Part shown: positions 7,782-15,531 of the stretch, piece after piece
How positions within the stretch are numbered: position 1 is the stretch's first letter
Layout: each line of letters opens with the position of its first letter
Origin: Bauldia sp965232525
GTDB lineage: Bacteria > Pseudomonadota > Alphaproteobacteria > Rhizobiales > Kaistiaceae
Direction of reading: 5' to 3'
Assembly: GCF_965232525.1 (NCBI RefSeq)
Contig: NZ_OZ246980.1
Span: 1,240,001 to 1,304,000, forward strand
DNA length: 64,000 bases
Notes under the pieces: model-generated
What the model was told of the DNA's origin: nothing
Database searches by the model: none
The model's input: only the letters and a program-made list of their open reading frames with translations
Translations under genes and position numbers: made by a program

Positions 7782-8181
7782 CTAGCGGTTCTGGTAGCGT
7801 TCCCGCAGGTCCTTGGTGCGCTGGACGGTGTGATCGTGAAGGCATGAGCCGACAGCGAAGTTGGCTCCTGTGCCGCCGTACCATTCGTAGGCGACCGCGT
7901 CGCAGTCCTTCTGCTTGAAGGTGATCCAGGCCCGCTGTGCGGCGAGTAGGTCCGCCTTCCACTCCTGCGCAGCGTCCGCCGGCAGGAAGTCGTCCGGCGT
8001 GATCGCTGCCATCACCTGCTTCCACACCGCGTTCAACTCAGCATTCTGCCGCCTCGTACGCCTGCCAGATGCAGGCAGTCATCTCGACATTGCTGGTGGC
8101 GTTGTCGCAGTCGAGGGTCGCCTCGGCGGCGAGGGGCGTGGTTAACCAGATGGCAGCGGTAAGTAGAACGAGGCGGTTCAC
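7782..8181 (-). pseudogene. Exported LprI-type (DUF1311) protein, broken by a one-base frameshift
   Basis: A GTG at 8181-8179 with GGAG ten bases upstream opens a signal peptide (MNRLVLLTAAIWLTTPLAAE), then LDCDNATSNVEMTACIWQAY and EAAEC before a TGA at 8040-8038. The next frame continues exactly where expected: AELNAVWKQVMAAI, then AWITFKQKDCDAVAYEWYGG, GSCLHDHTVQRTKDLRERY. Removing one base near 8044-8046 joins the two parts into about 132 residues with the cysteine pattern of the lysozyme-inhibitor LprI N-terminal family. These proteins bind lysozyme in the periplasm or have unknown roles. It is either a recent pseudogene or a sequence error. Confidence 0.75.
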
Positions 8182-8219
8182 TGGGATCTTTCTCCGGTTG
8201 GAACCTGATCGGAATGGCC

Positions 8220-9413
8220 CTACTCCGCCGCCGCCGTGTTGTGGTTGCGGGTGAGGAAGTCGGCCATGCGGGCGAGCGCTCGTTCGATGTTTTCGGCCGA
8301 GTTGGCGTAAGAGACACGGACGTACCCCTCGCCGAGCACACCGAAGTCGGGGCCGCCGATGATCGCGACGCCTTCCTCCTCGAGCAGGCGACTGGCCAGG
8401 TCCTTGGCCTTGAAGCCGGCTTCGCTGACATTGGGGAAGGCGTAGAAAGCGCCCTTCGGGGTGATGCAGGAAACACCGGGGAGCTTGTTCAGGCCCTCAA
8501 CGACAATCGCCCGGCGGCGGTCGAACTCGGCGACCATCGCGCCGACCGAGTCCTGCGGCCCGGTCAGCGCCGCGAGCCCGGCAAACTGTGCGGCGCTGTT
8601 GACGCATGACCAGGCGTTGACCGCAAGCTTGCGCATCTTGTCGTAGAGCGCTGGCGGCCAGATCGCCCAGCCCATCCGCCAGCCGGTCATCGCGTAGGTC
8701 TTGGACCAGCCGTCGAGCAGGATCAGCCGGTCGCGGATTTCAGGATAGCTGAGCAGCGAGACGTGCGGCAGCCCGTCATAGGTCATCTGCCCATAAATCT
8801 CGTCGGAGAGAATGGCGATGTCCGGCCGCTCGGCGAGACCGGCGACCAGCTTGTCGATCTCCGCTTTGGGCGTCACACCGCCAGTCGGGTTGGCCGGTGA
8901 GTTGAGGATGATCAGCCGGGTTTGCGGGGTGAGCAGGCCAAGGGTCTCCTCGGCGGAGAAGGCGAAATCGTTCTCCTCGCGGATCGGGATCGGCACCGGT
9001 CGCGCGCCGGTGAATTCGATCATCGACCGGTAGATCGGAAAGCCGGGGTCCGGATAGAGGATGTCGACGCCGGGTTCGCCGAACATCAGGATGGCCGAAA
9101 ACATGGTGATCTTGCCGCCAGGCACGATGATCACCAGCTCGGGCGATACCTCGATGTCGAGCCGTCGGTGAACGTCGGCCGCGACCGCCTCACGTAGCGC
9201 CGGGATTCCGTTCGCCGCGGTGTAGCCGTGCTGCCCGTCGCGCAGTGCCTTCACCGCCGCGTCGACGATGTGATCCGGTGTGCGGAAATCGGGCTGGCCG
9301 ATGCCAAGATTGATGACGTCGCGGCCCTCGGCCGCCAGGGCATTGGCCCGGGCGAGAACGGTGAAGGCGTTCTCTTCCCCGATCCGATCGAAGCCGGCGA
9401 TGGTCGTCAGCAT
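8220..9413 (-). CDS. PLP-dependent class I/II aminotransferase
   Basis: 397 residues, standard for fold-type I aminotransferases. The PLP lysine is Lys238 in GWSKTYAMTGWRMGW. NSPANPTGG at 171-179 and SDEIYG near 203-208 supply the cofactor-binding Asn and Asp/Tyr, and VRVSYAN near the C-terminus carries the carboxylate-binding Arg. The family includes aspartate, aromatic and alanine transaminases. The sequence resembles the many aspartate-aminotransferase-like paralogues of alphaproteobacteria, so the exact amino donor is not assignable. It stands alone, divergent from the GNAT gene, with a 119-bp gap for both promoters. Confidence 0.88.
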   Translation of the reverse strand: MLTTIAGFDRIGEENAFTVLARANALAAEGRDVINLGIGQPDFRTPDHIVDAAVKALRDGQHGYTAANGIPALREAVAADVHRRLDIEVSPELVIIVPGGKITMFSAILMFGEPGVDILYPDPGFPIYRSMIEFTGARPVPIPIREENDFAFSAEETLGLLTPQTRLIILNSPANPTGGVTPKAEIDKLVAGLAERPDIAILSDEIYGQMTYDGLPHVSLLSYPEIRDRLILLDGWSKTYAMTGWRMGWAIWPPALYDKMRKLAVNAWSCVNSAAQFAGLAALTGPQDSVGAMVAEFDRRRAIVVEGLNKLPGVSCITPKGAFYAFPNVSEAGFKAKDLASRLLEEEGVAIIGGPDFGVLGEGYVRVSYANSAENIERALARMADFLTRNHNTAAAE

Positions 9414-9532
9414 GGAGCCTCCCGCATGGGGCGTTGATTTTGCCGCTTCTCTTCGCCGATAACGCGGCCCGAATCAAATCGCCCTCCGGTTTCTGCCAGG
9501 GCAGCCTATCTGTTCCCAAGGAAACGTCCGCT

Positions 9533-10207
9533 TTGACCTGGACTCCACCACCATTCCCGCCACGAACACCGATCGCTGGCCGGTACGCCCGCCTCGAGCC
9601 GTTTTCGTTGCGAGACCATACGACTGGCCTGCACGCAGCCTATTCGGAGGACGCGACCGGCGAGCTTTGGCGGTTCCTAGGCGCGGGTCCGTTTGCCGAT
9701 GAAGCGGCCTTCCGCGCCCATGCCGAGACGACCATGACCGGGGACGATCCCCTGACCTTCGCGATATTGGATGCGGCAACTGGCGAGGGACTGGGACAGG
9801 CGGCGCTGATGCGGATCGAGCCGGCGCATGGAGTGATTGAGGTCGGCGCGATCACCTTCTCGCCGAGGCTGAAGCGAACGCGAAGCGCCACGGAAGCTAT
9901 TTATCTGTTCGCACACCGGGTGTTCGACGAGCTCGGCTATCGCCGTTTCGAATGGAAGTGCAACAACGACAACGCGGCGTCGAAACGCGCCGCGGGCCGC
10001 TTCGGGTTTACAGCGGAAGGGGTCTTCCGGCAGCATATGATGGTGAAGGGGGCGAACCGGGATACCGCGTGGTTTTCCATGCTCGACAGCGAGTGGCCGG
10101 CCCGCAAGGCCGCCTTCGAGACCTGGCTCGATCCGTCGAACTTCGACGCGACGGGCCGGCAACGGACCAGTCTGTCGTCGCTGATGGGAGCCTTGGTCGC
10201 GTCGTGA
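9533..10207 (+). CDS. GNAT family N-acetyltransferase (RimJ/RimL-like)
   Basis: About 224 residues from a TTG at 9533, preferred because AAGGA lies ten bases before it and the resulting start (TWTPPPFPPRTPIAGRYARLEPF) matches how relatives begin, from memory. The ATG at 9434 would add 33 residues without family character. Residues 90-190 hold the acetyl-CoA fold (IEVGAITFSPRLKRTRSATEAIYLF, then FEWKCNNDNAASKRAAGRFGF). The family acetylates amino groups of proteins, amino acids or antibiotics; the target is unknown. The stop overlaps the start of the next gene by one base, implying an operon with the exported hydrolase. Confidence 0.75.
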   Translation: MTWTPPPFPPRTPIAGRYARLEPFSLRDHTTGLHAAYSEDATGELWRFLGAGPFADEAAFRAHAETTMTGDDPLTFAILDAATGEGLGQAALMRIEPAHGVIEVGAITFSPRLKRTRSATEAIYLFAHRVFDELGYRRFEWKCNNDNAASKRAAGRFGFTAEGVFRQHMMVKGANRDTAWFSMLDSEWPARKAAFETWLDPSNFDATGRQRTSLSSLMGALVAS

Positions 10208-11100
10208 TGCGGATCGCCGCCAGTCTTGTCGTCGGAGCCATTGCGTGGGCTACGCCAGCGGTCGCGGAGCCGCTGACCCTGGCGCCGTTCAAGGATGAGT
10301 TGTTCGCCTACCCGAAGATTCTCGACCAAAGCGACGGCGGTGACGTACTTCTGGTCGAGTACGATCAGAAGCGCGATCTCGACCAGCGCGACATCACCCG
10401 GCGCCTCAAGGTTGACCCGAAATACGTCTCGCTCGAAACCCAGGCGGTCGAGCAGGATCTGGTCATCCGCAATGGTCGGCGACGGGTCCGCCATGTGGCG
10501 GTGGGTAACACTGGACCCGGCGCCTCGGCGATCGTCATTTTCCTCCACGGTCGCGGCGCCGACCGCAAGGCCGGTGCCAACGACTGGATTCACGGCGGCA
10601 ACTTCAACCGGCTGAAGAACCTGATGATGCGGAGCGGCGGCCTCTACCTGTCACCCGATTTCGCTGACTTCGGCCGGCGCGGCGCTTCCGACATCAAGAC
10701 GCTGCTGCTCCACTATGCCAACCAGTCACCGGGCGCCCCGGTGGTACTCGGTTGCGCGTCGTGGGGCGGTAGGGTCTGCTGGCGCCTGATGAACGATCCG
10801 GAAGTGACGTCGCGGATCACTGGTCTCGTCTTCCTGGATTCGGCGACCGACCGCGACTTCCTGAGCAAGCTCGCGGCCCTGCCGCACGACTCTCGCCCGG
10901 CGATCCATATTTCGAACACCCGCGCCGATCGGCTGATGGGCTACAAGTCGCAGCTCGATTTCTATCGCCGGCTCAAGGCGGCAGCCTCCGACTATCCCAT
11001 CCGCGTCGTCAATTTCAGTTCCGGAACCCACGGCATCTCGCTGCGGATGACCGACTGGCGTCAGGTTCTCAACTGGATGTTCGCATCCAAAACCGGCTGA
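10207..11100 (+). CDS. Exported alpha/beta-hydrolase fold protein
   Basis: 297 residues. The ATG overlaps the GNAT stop (TGATG). The signal peptide runs MRIAASLVVGAIAWATPAVA, cut before EPLTL. The fold is visible from AIVIFLHGRGADRKAG (oxyanion-side HGRG), a nucleophile elbow at VLGCASWGGRVCW, an acid at GLVFLDSATDRD and a histidine at SSGTHGISLRM. The elbow reads C-A-S-W-G, so the usual first glycine is a cysteine. That is unusual but leaves the serine and last glycine. It probably hydrolyses an ester or amide in the periplasm, substrate unknown. The N-terminal 90 residues before the fold have no recognised domain. Confidence 0.7.
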   Translation: MRIAASLVVGAIAWATPAVAEPLTLAPFKDELFAYPKILDQSDGGDVLLVEYDQKRDLDQRDITRRLKVDPKYVSLETQAVEQDLVIRNGRRRVRHVAVGNTGPGASAIVIFLHGRGADRKAGANDWIHGGNFNRLKNLMMRSGGLYLSPDFADFGRRGASDIKTLLLHYANQSPGAPVVLGCASWGGRVCWRLMNDPEVTSRITGLVFLDSATDRDFLSKLAALPHDSRPAIHISNTRADRLMGYKSQLDFYRRLKAAASDYPIRVVNFSSGTHGISLRMTDWRQVLNWMFASKTG

Positions 11101-11179
11101 CATGTCACCGCTTGACCGGTCCGTGCCGGTGCACCATGGTCCGCGCCGCGCAACCGACAAGAATGAACGGGGGTTTCCG

Positions 11180-11932
11180 ATGGATCGTCTCAAGGGCAAA
11201 CGTGCGTTTCTCACTGCCGCCGGCGCCGGTATCGGCCGGGCGACGGCGGAAGCTTTCGCTGCCGAAGGGGCCGAGGTCATCGCCACCGACCTCAACCCCG
11301 ACCTGCTGGTCGATCTTCGCGACCGCGGTGTCGCCGAGACCGCAACGCTGGACGTTCGCGACACGGAAGCCATCAATACGGCCGCGGAAGCCGTCGGTCC
11401 GGTCGACGTGCTGTTCAACTGCGCTGGCTTCGTCCATCACGGCACTGTTCTGACCACTACCGATGAGGACTGGGACTTCTCGTTCGACATCAACGCCAAG
11501 GCGATGCACCGGACGATCCGGGCGTTCCTGCCGGGGATGCTGGAACGCGGCAGCGGCTCGATTGTCAACATCTCGTCGGGCGCGTCCTCGGTTCGCGGCA
11601 TCCCGAATCGCTATGTGTATGGCGCGTCCAAGGCTGCCGTCGTTGGGCTCACCAAGGCGGTTGCCGCCGACTTCATCCGCCAGGGCATCCGTGCCAATGC
11701 CATCTGTCCGGGCACAATCCAGTCGCCGTCGCTCGATGGGCGGATCGCCGCCCTGGCTGAGGAAAGCGGCAAGCCGGAGGCCGAGGTACGGCAGGCATTC
11801 GTCGATCGCCAGCCGATGGGTCGACTTGGCACGGCCGAAGAGATCGCGGCGCTGGCAGTATACCTTGCCGGCGACGAGTCGGCCTACACCACCGGCCAGA
11901 TCTTCCTCGCCGACGGCGGTTTCGCTCTCTAG
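11180..11932 (+). CDS. SDR oxidoreductase, 2-keto-3-deoxy-L-fuconate dehydrogenase / BDH2 (DHRS6) type
   Basis: 250 residues. The ATG at 11180 gives MDRLKGKRAFLTAAGAGIGR, with the nucleotide loop at 15-20, Asn80 (FNCAG), Ser133, Tyr147 and Lys151 (YGASK). An Asp after strand 2 (IATDLN) indicates NAD. FNCAGFVHHGTVL, DWDFSFDINAKAM and VAADFIRQGIRANAICPGT are strikingly like human BDH2/DHRS6, recalled from memory. Bacterial members oxidise 2-keto-3-deoxy-L-fuconate in non-phosphorylative L-fucose breakdown. The rest of that pathway is not adjacent, so the substrate assignment is by family only. The upstream open frame to 11102 lacks a ribosome-binding site. Confidence 0.78.
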   Translation: MDRLKGKRAFLTAAGAGIGRATAEAFAAEGAEVIATDLNPDLLVDLRDRGVAETATLDVRDTEAINTAAEAVGPVDVLFNCAGFVHHGTVLTTTDEDWDFSFDINAKAMHRTIRAFLPGMLERGSGSIVNISSGASSVRGIPNRYVYGASKAAVVGLTKAVAADFIRQGIRANAICPGTIQSPSLDGRIAALAEESGKPEAEVRQAFVDRQPMGRLGTAEEIAALAVYLAGDESAYTTGQIFLADGGFAL

Positions 11933-12005
11933 CTTACGCCCTCTGGACAGGTTCACGTCTTCGCAGCAATCTCTCCTTTGGCGAAAAAGGCGAGGGAGGG
12001 GGACG

Positions 12006-12428
12006 ATGACCGCAAGGATTTTGCTGACTGCCGCGATTGCCGCGGCCGGGCTCAGTGCTGGACCGGCGTTCGCCGACGACGATTGGGCCGGCTTGTACAC
12101 GGCGATCGACGGCAAAGATGGCTCGGTCGATCGACTGTCGATTGTGCCGAATAGCAACGGCACCTTCACTATTCACATGACGTCAACCGGCCTCAGCCTT
12201 TGTGCTGACGCCGGTGACAACACCGCGGGATGGATCAATGCGACCGGGCGGTTGGCTGGCAAGGCATTGCTCCGCGAGCACGTAAGGGTGACCTGCGCCG
12301 CCACAGGCGAGAGCCGGGATATCGCCAGTTCCCGCTATGCGATCCACGAAGTCAACGATGACATCCTGATGATGCGAGCCCCCGACGACGGACGCGCCCT
12401 CTATTACCACCGCGTGAGCGACGACTGA
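12006..12428 (+). CDS. Small exported protein of unknown function
   Basis: 140 residues. A GAGGGAGG site lies just before the ATG at 12006. The signal peptide is MTARILLTAAIAAAGLSAGP followed by AFA, cut before DDDWAGLYTA. The mature part begins with an Asp cluster and W-A-G-L-Y, then alternating hydrophobic strands (LSIVPNSNGTFTIHM) and two cysteines (LSLCADAG and VTCAATG) likely to pair in the periplasm. Its opening recalls the two exported proteins at 6772 and 7313, though overall similarity is low by eye. It lies 73 bases after the SDR gene and convergent with the creatininase gene. Function unknown. Confidence 0.65.
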   Translation: MTARILLTAAIAAAGLSAGPAFADDDWAGLYTAIDGKDGSVDRLSIVPNSNGTFTIHMTSTGLSLCADAGDNTAGWINATGRLAGKALLREHVRVTCAATGESRDIASSRYAIHEVNDDILMMRAPDDGRALYYHRVSDD

Positions 12429-12437
12429 CGCCGAGAC

Positions 12438-13235
12438 CTAGGGTGTCCACAGTCGGGTCACGTCAAAGGCGTGGACGTCGTGGCACAGGTTGACGAAGGC
12501 GGCTGCCTGGTGATCCACCACCGCCTTACCCTTTTCGGCGGTGGCGGCGGCCGCATTGCCGACGGTGCCGTGCGGATTGAGATCTTGCGCCTTCCAGCCG
12601 AACTGGACCGGCCCGTGGCCGCGCAGGTGGTCGAACTCGTCGATGAAGTCGAGCTGGGTTGAGCGGAAGTCAGTCGCTTGCTCCATGCGCACCAGGTCGG
12701 GGCGCAGGTGGAGCATCATCGAGGTCTCGATGTCGCCGCCATGGATGCCGTAAAGATCCTCTTCCGGCTCGGACGTGCCCACCGGCTGGCCGAAGCGCGC
12801 CCAGGCGGTGGCAACCACCAGGATGTCGTGCCGCACCCGTAGTTCGCGCGCGACGATGTCGACCATCGGCACGTTGCCGCCATGGGCGTTGACCACGATC
12901 AGTTTGCGGACTCCCGCCCGGTGCACACTGTCGCCGATGTCGAGCCAGTATTTTGTCGTCGTTTCCCAAGTTGAGGTCAGCGTTCCCGGTGACGAGATAT
13001 GCTCGTTCGACTTGCCGACCGCCTGGACCGGGAGGAAAGTAACCGGCAAGTCGTCTGGCAGGAACGCGATCGACCGGGCGATCAGCCCCTCCGCGATCGC
13101 GGTGTCGGTCGCGACCGGGAGATGCGGACCGTGCTGCTCGATGGCGGCGACGGGAAGAACCGCTATCCACGACGCGGTGTCGCCATCGGCGAAGTCGCGT
13201 GTGGTCATGTCCTGCCAATGTCGGGTGGGAAGCAT
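12438..13235 (-). CDS. Creatininase-family amidohydrolase
   Basis: 265 residues, the usual length. Metal-binding signatures are all present: VAAIEQHGPHLPVATD near residue 30 (Glu and His), VNAHGGN near 115 and YGIHGGDIETSMM near 162. The family includes creatinine amidohydrolase, FAPy deformylase-like enzymes, MftE and the 3-dehydro-scyllo-inosose hydrolase group; all open small C-N or related bonds with two metal ions. Nothing nearby suggests creatinine use, so the substrate stays open. The protein is cytoplasmic. It is divergent from the P-loop kinase gene with only 58 bp between. Confidence 0.85.
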   Translation of the reverse strand: MLPTRHWQDMTTRDFADGDTASWIAVLPVAAIEQHGPHLPVATDTAIAEGLIARSIAFLPDDLPVTFLPVQAVGKSNEHISSPGTLTSTWETTTKYWLDIGDSVHRAGVRKLIVVNAHGGNVPMVDIVARELRVRHDILVVATAWARFGQPVGTSEPEEDLYGIHGGDIETSMMLHLRPDLVRMEQATDFRSTQLDFIDEFDHLRGHGPVQFGWKAQDLNPHGTVGNAAAATAEKGKAVVDHQAAAFVNLCHDVHAFDVTRLWTP

Positions 13236-13293
13236 GGTATGGCTCTGCTGAGATGTCCGGTGAGCGGGTCGACGTTAAGCCGGGAGCGGTCGG

Positions 13294-13848
13294 TTGAACA
13301 ACACGATAATCTATCTGACCGGTCACGCCGGCGTCGGCAAGTTGACGGTTGCCCAGGCGATTGCCGAATCGACCGGCGCCCGGATCGTCGACAATCACGC
13401 GGTCAACAACCCGATCTTCCGGCTGATTCGGCTTTACCGGAACGAGCCGCTGCCCGATGCCGTCTGGGATCGCGTTGAGGAAGTGCGGGCCGCGGTTCTG
13501 GAGACGATTGCCACGTTATCGCCGGCGGACTGGAGCTTCGTCTTCACCCATGTTGCCCTGGACCATCCCGACGATATCGCGGTCTATCACGCGATCCGCC
13601 GCACGGCCGAACGCCGCGACGCCCGCTTTCTCCCGGTTCGGCTCACATGCGATCTCGACGAGTTGATCCGGCGCATCGCCATGCCCGAGCGCCGGGCGTT
13701 GCTGAAGGATATTTCACCAGCCAACGCCAGGGAGGACTATCAGAAACCATTGCTGGCGCTCGACGAACCGGACGCCGTTGACCTCGACATCACGCGCATC
13801 GACCCGACTGAGGCTGCAAACCGGATTGTTGCTGCTGCTGAGCGCTGA
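13294..13848 (+). CDS. Small P-loop kinase-like ATPase (shikimate/gluconate-kinase-like fold)
   Basis: 184 residues. The start is a TTG at 13294 with GGGAG seven bases upstream; no ATG is available near the fold start. Walker A reads GHAGVGKLT at about residues 10-18. A DNHAVNNPIF segment follows, where sugar and nucleotide kinases of this fold bind substrate. FVFTHVAL may be the Walker B strand, and RRIAMPERR is arginine-rich like a lid. Such small proteins phosphorylate metabolites, tRNA-linked or antibiotic substrates, but this one matches no family I can name. The closest visible analogy is the chloramphenicol-phosphotransferase/AAA_33-like group. Confidence 0.65.
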   Translation: MNNTIIYLTGHAGVGKLTVAQAIAESTGARIVDNHAVNNPIFRLIRLYRNEPLPDAVWDRVEEVRAAVLETIATLSPADWSFVFTHVALDHPDDIAVYHAIRRTAERRDARFLPVRLTCDLDELIRRIAMPERRALLKDISPANAREDYQKPLLALDEPDAVDLDITRIDPTEAANRIVAAAER

Positions 13849-13866
13849 AAGAGGCGAGGTGTCGAC

Positions 13867-14793
13867 TCAAGCGTCGGCGTATGCGTGCGCCAGTCCGGGG
13901 ATATCCCAACCGGCCCGGGTCGCGCCTGCCTGATACGCGCTGTCCATGAAGTCGAGCAGCGCTTGGGCCGGATTGTCGGCGGAGCGCATTTGGTCGTAGG
14001 CGAGGATCGCCATCGCGCCGCCATTTTTTTCGACCCAAAGAGCCCTATCGGGTTTGAGTGGCGCGTCCTTGAGCCCCGGCGGTTCGGGGTAGGTGTAGGA
14101 ATAGAATGCCGGCGCCGGTGCGGTATCGTCGCCGGGCCAGAAGCCGAAGCTGATCACCTCGTGCGAATAGGCTTCCCGATCCGACTGCGTGCGTGCGTTC
14201 TCCAGTGGCGCCGCGCGGCCCGAGAACCGGGTCAGCACCAGGTCGAAGCTGTGCCAATAAAGGTGAACCGGCGTCGATTTGCCGGCGAAGCGACCGCGGT
14301 AGATCTCCATGATCGTGCTCGCGGCACTGATCACCTGCCAGAAGCGATGGACCGCATCCGTGTCGTAGGCCGCGTGTTCGGTGTCGTTGCCGAACGGAAC
14401 GGTGCTCTTGTTGTCGTAGGGCTCAGCCAGAATCGGGACATCGATCCCGAGGCGATGCAATGTCTCTATCAGTGCCGTGTAGAAGGTCGCGACCGATTGG
14501 CCCGGGATGTCGAAAGATTCGAGATCGCCGTCGCTGGTGGTGATGACCACCCTGTGGTCGATCACATCGAGCAGAATCTCGAAGCTGCCGTTGCCGTAGG
14601 GAATACGGCCAGTGGTGAGTCCGCGCACCGAGGGGTAGAGCGTCACGTGCCACCAGTGGTTCAGCTTCGGGTGGGCCTTCAGCCGGATCTTGCCGATGAT
14701 CTGGCAGAACAGGTGCAGCGTCTCCTTCGTCGAGACCCATTCGTCGTAGGGGAGCGGCGGCAGCGGCGGGGCCTGTTTGGCTTCGAGCGGCAT
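13867..14793 (-). CDS. DUF5996 family protein
   Basis: 308 residues, cytoplasmic, no signal peptide. It contains the marks of DUF5996 proteins: LPPLPYDEWVSTKETLHLFCQIIGKIRL at the start, HPKLNHWWHVTLYPSVRGLTTG with the paired tryptophans, and VHLYWHSFDLVLTRFSGR in the middle, followed by EVISFGFWPGD and FYSYTYPEP. The family has no known activity. Members are single-copy proteins of about 300 residues scattered in bacteria. The gene lies between a convergent kinase gene and an upstream exported protein on the same strand, 28 bases away, with which it may be cotranscribed. Confidence 0.8.
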   Translation of the reverse strand: MPLEAKQAPPLPPLPYDEWVSTKETLHLFCQIIGKIRLKAHPKLNHWWHVTLYPSVRGLTTGRIPYGNGSFEILLDVIDHRVVITTSDGDLESFDIPGQSVATFYTALIETLHRLGIDVPILAEPYDNKSTVPFGNDTEHAAYDTDAVHRFWQVISAASTIMEIYRGRFAGKSTPVHLYWHSFDLVLTRFSGRAAPLENARTQSDREAYSHEVISFGFWPGDDTAPAPAFYSYTYPEPPGLKDAPLKPDRALWVEKNGGAMAILAYDQMRSADNPAQALLDFMDSAYQAGATRAGWDIPGLAHAYADA

Positions 14794-14821
14794 ACGAGTC
14801 CTTACGTTGGGCGGCTGGATG

Positions 14822-15433
14822 TCACTCCGGCGTGTTGCCGTAGTACTCGTAGGTGGCGGTCAGGATGCGTTCGCGCAAGGCCTCGATGTCGACGCCATCC
14901 TCCTCGACCCGGAAGCGTCCGGTCTCGTCCAGGCTCGCGATGGCGAGAGCGCCATACATGAACTTCAGCCCGGCCTTGTTGATGGGGCAGACCATGACGC
15001 CGCCGTCGCCGGGGATTTCGCCGCCTTCAGGAACGCTCAAGCCAACATAGTTGCCGCCGGCCAAGGCACCGCTAATGCCGGCCGGTTCGGCGATCTGTAC
15101 CGTTACGCCCGCGGTTGATCGTGCCTGATAGGCGTGGATGTAGTTCGCCTTGGCCTTCATCGCCATGATCAGGTCGGGGCGAAACGTCGAGGAGGTGATC
15201 ACCAGTGGGATGAATCGTTGGGAATCGAGGAACAGGATTCCGGCCGGACGATCCTGCGCCTCCATTTCGGCGATGTATTCTTCCGCCACTTCGTTGAGGG
15301 CGCGATGAAAAGCCTTCTCCAGCGCCGGGTCCTGGATGACATGGTTCCAATGATCAATCTGGGCGAAGGCGCCTCCGCCGGTCAGGACGACAGCGCCGAG
15401 CACGATGACGAGTTGGCGAATTATGTGAACCAC
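14822..15433 (-). CDS. Exported protein of unknown function
   Basis: 203 residues from a GTG at 15433, supported by GGAG seven bases upstream. A signal peptide (hydrophobic run IIRQLVIVLGAVVLTGGGAFA) precedes QIDHWNHVIQDPALEKAFHR. The first third of the mature protein is helical and acidic (ALNEVAEEYIAEMEAQDR). The rest is mixed, with YVGLSVPEGGEIPGDGGVMV and a single cysteine in VCPINKAG. No domain recognised. It is upstream of the DUF5996 gene on the same strand and may share its transcript. Confidence 0.6.
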   Translation of the reverse strand: MVHIIRQLVIVLGAVVLTGGGAFAQIDHWNHVIQDPALEKAFHRALNEVAEEYIAEMEAQDRPAGILFLDSQRFIPLVITSSTFRPDLIMAMKAKANYIHAYQARSTAGVTVQIAEPAGISGALAGGNYVGLSVPEGGEIPGDGGVMVCPINKAGLKFMYGALAIASLDETGRFRVEEDGVDIEALRERILTATYEYYGNTPE

Positions 15434-15531
15434 TTGCGTGCTCCAGTGCTTCGGTTTGGAGCCGACCCGATTTGGTCGGCGATCCAGGACCTTACCGAGG
15501 TTTCACGCCGCGGTACAAACCCGGAGCACTA

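Noticed and set aside
11105..12169. Minus-strand open frame of 354 codons
   Set aside because: Antisense to the BDH2-like SDR; no start site or family resemblance.
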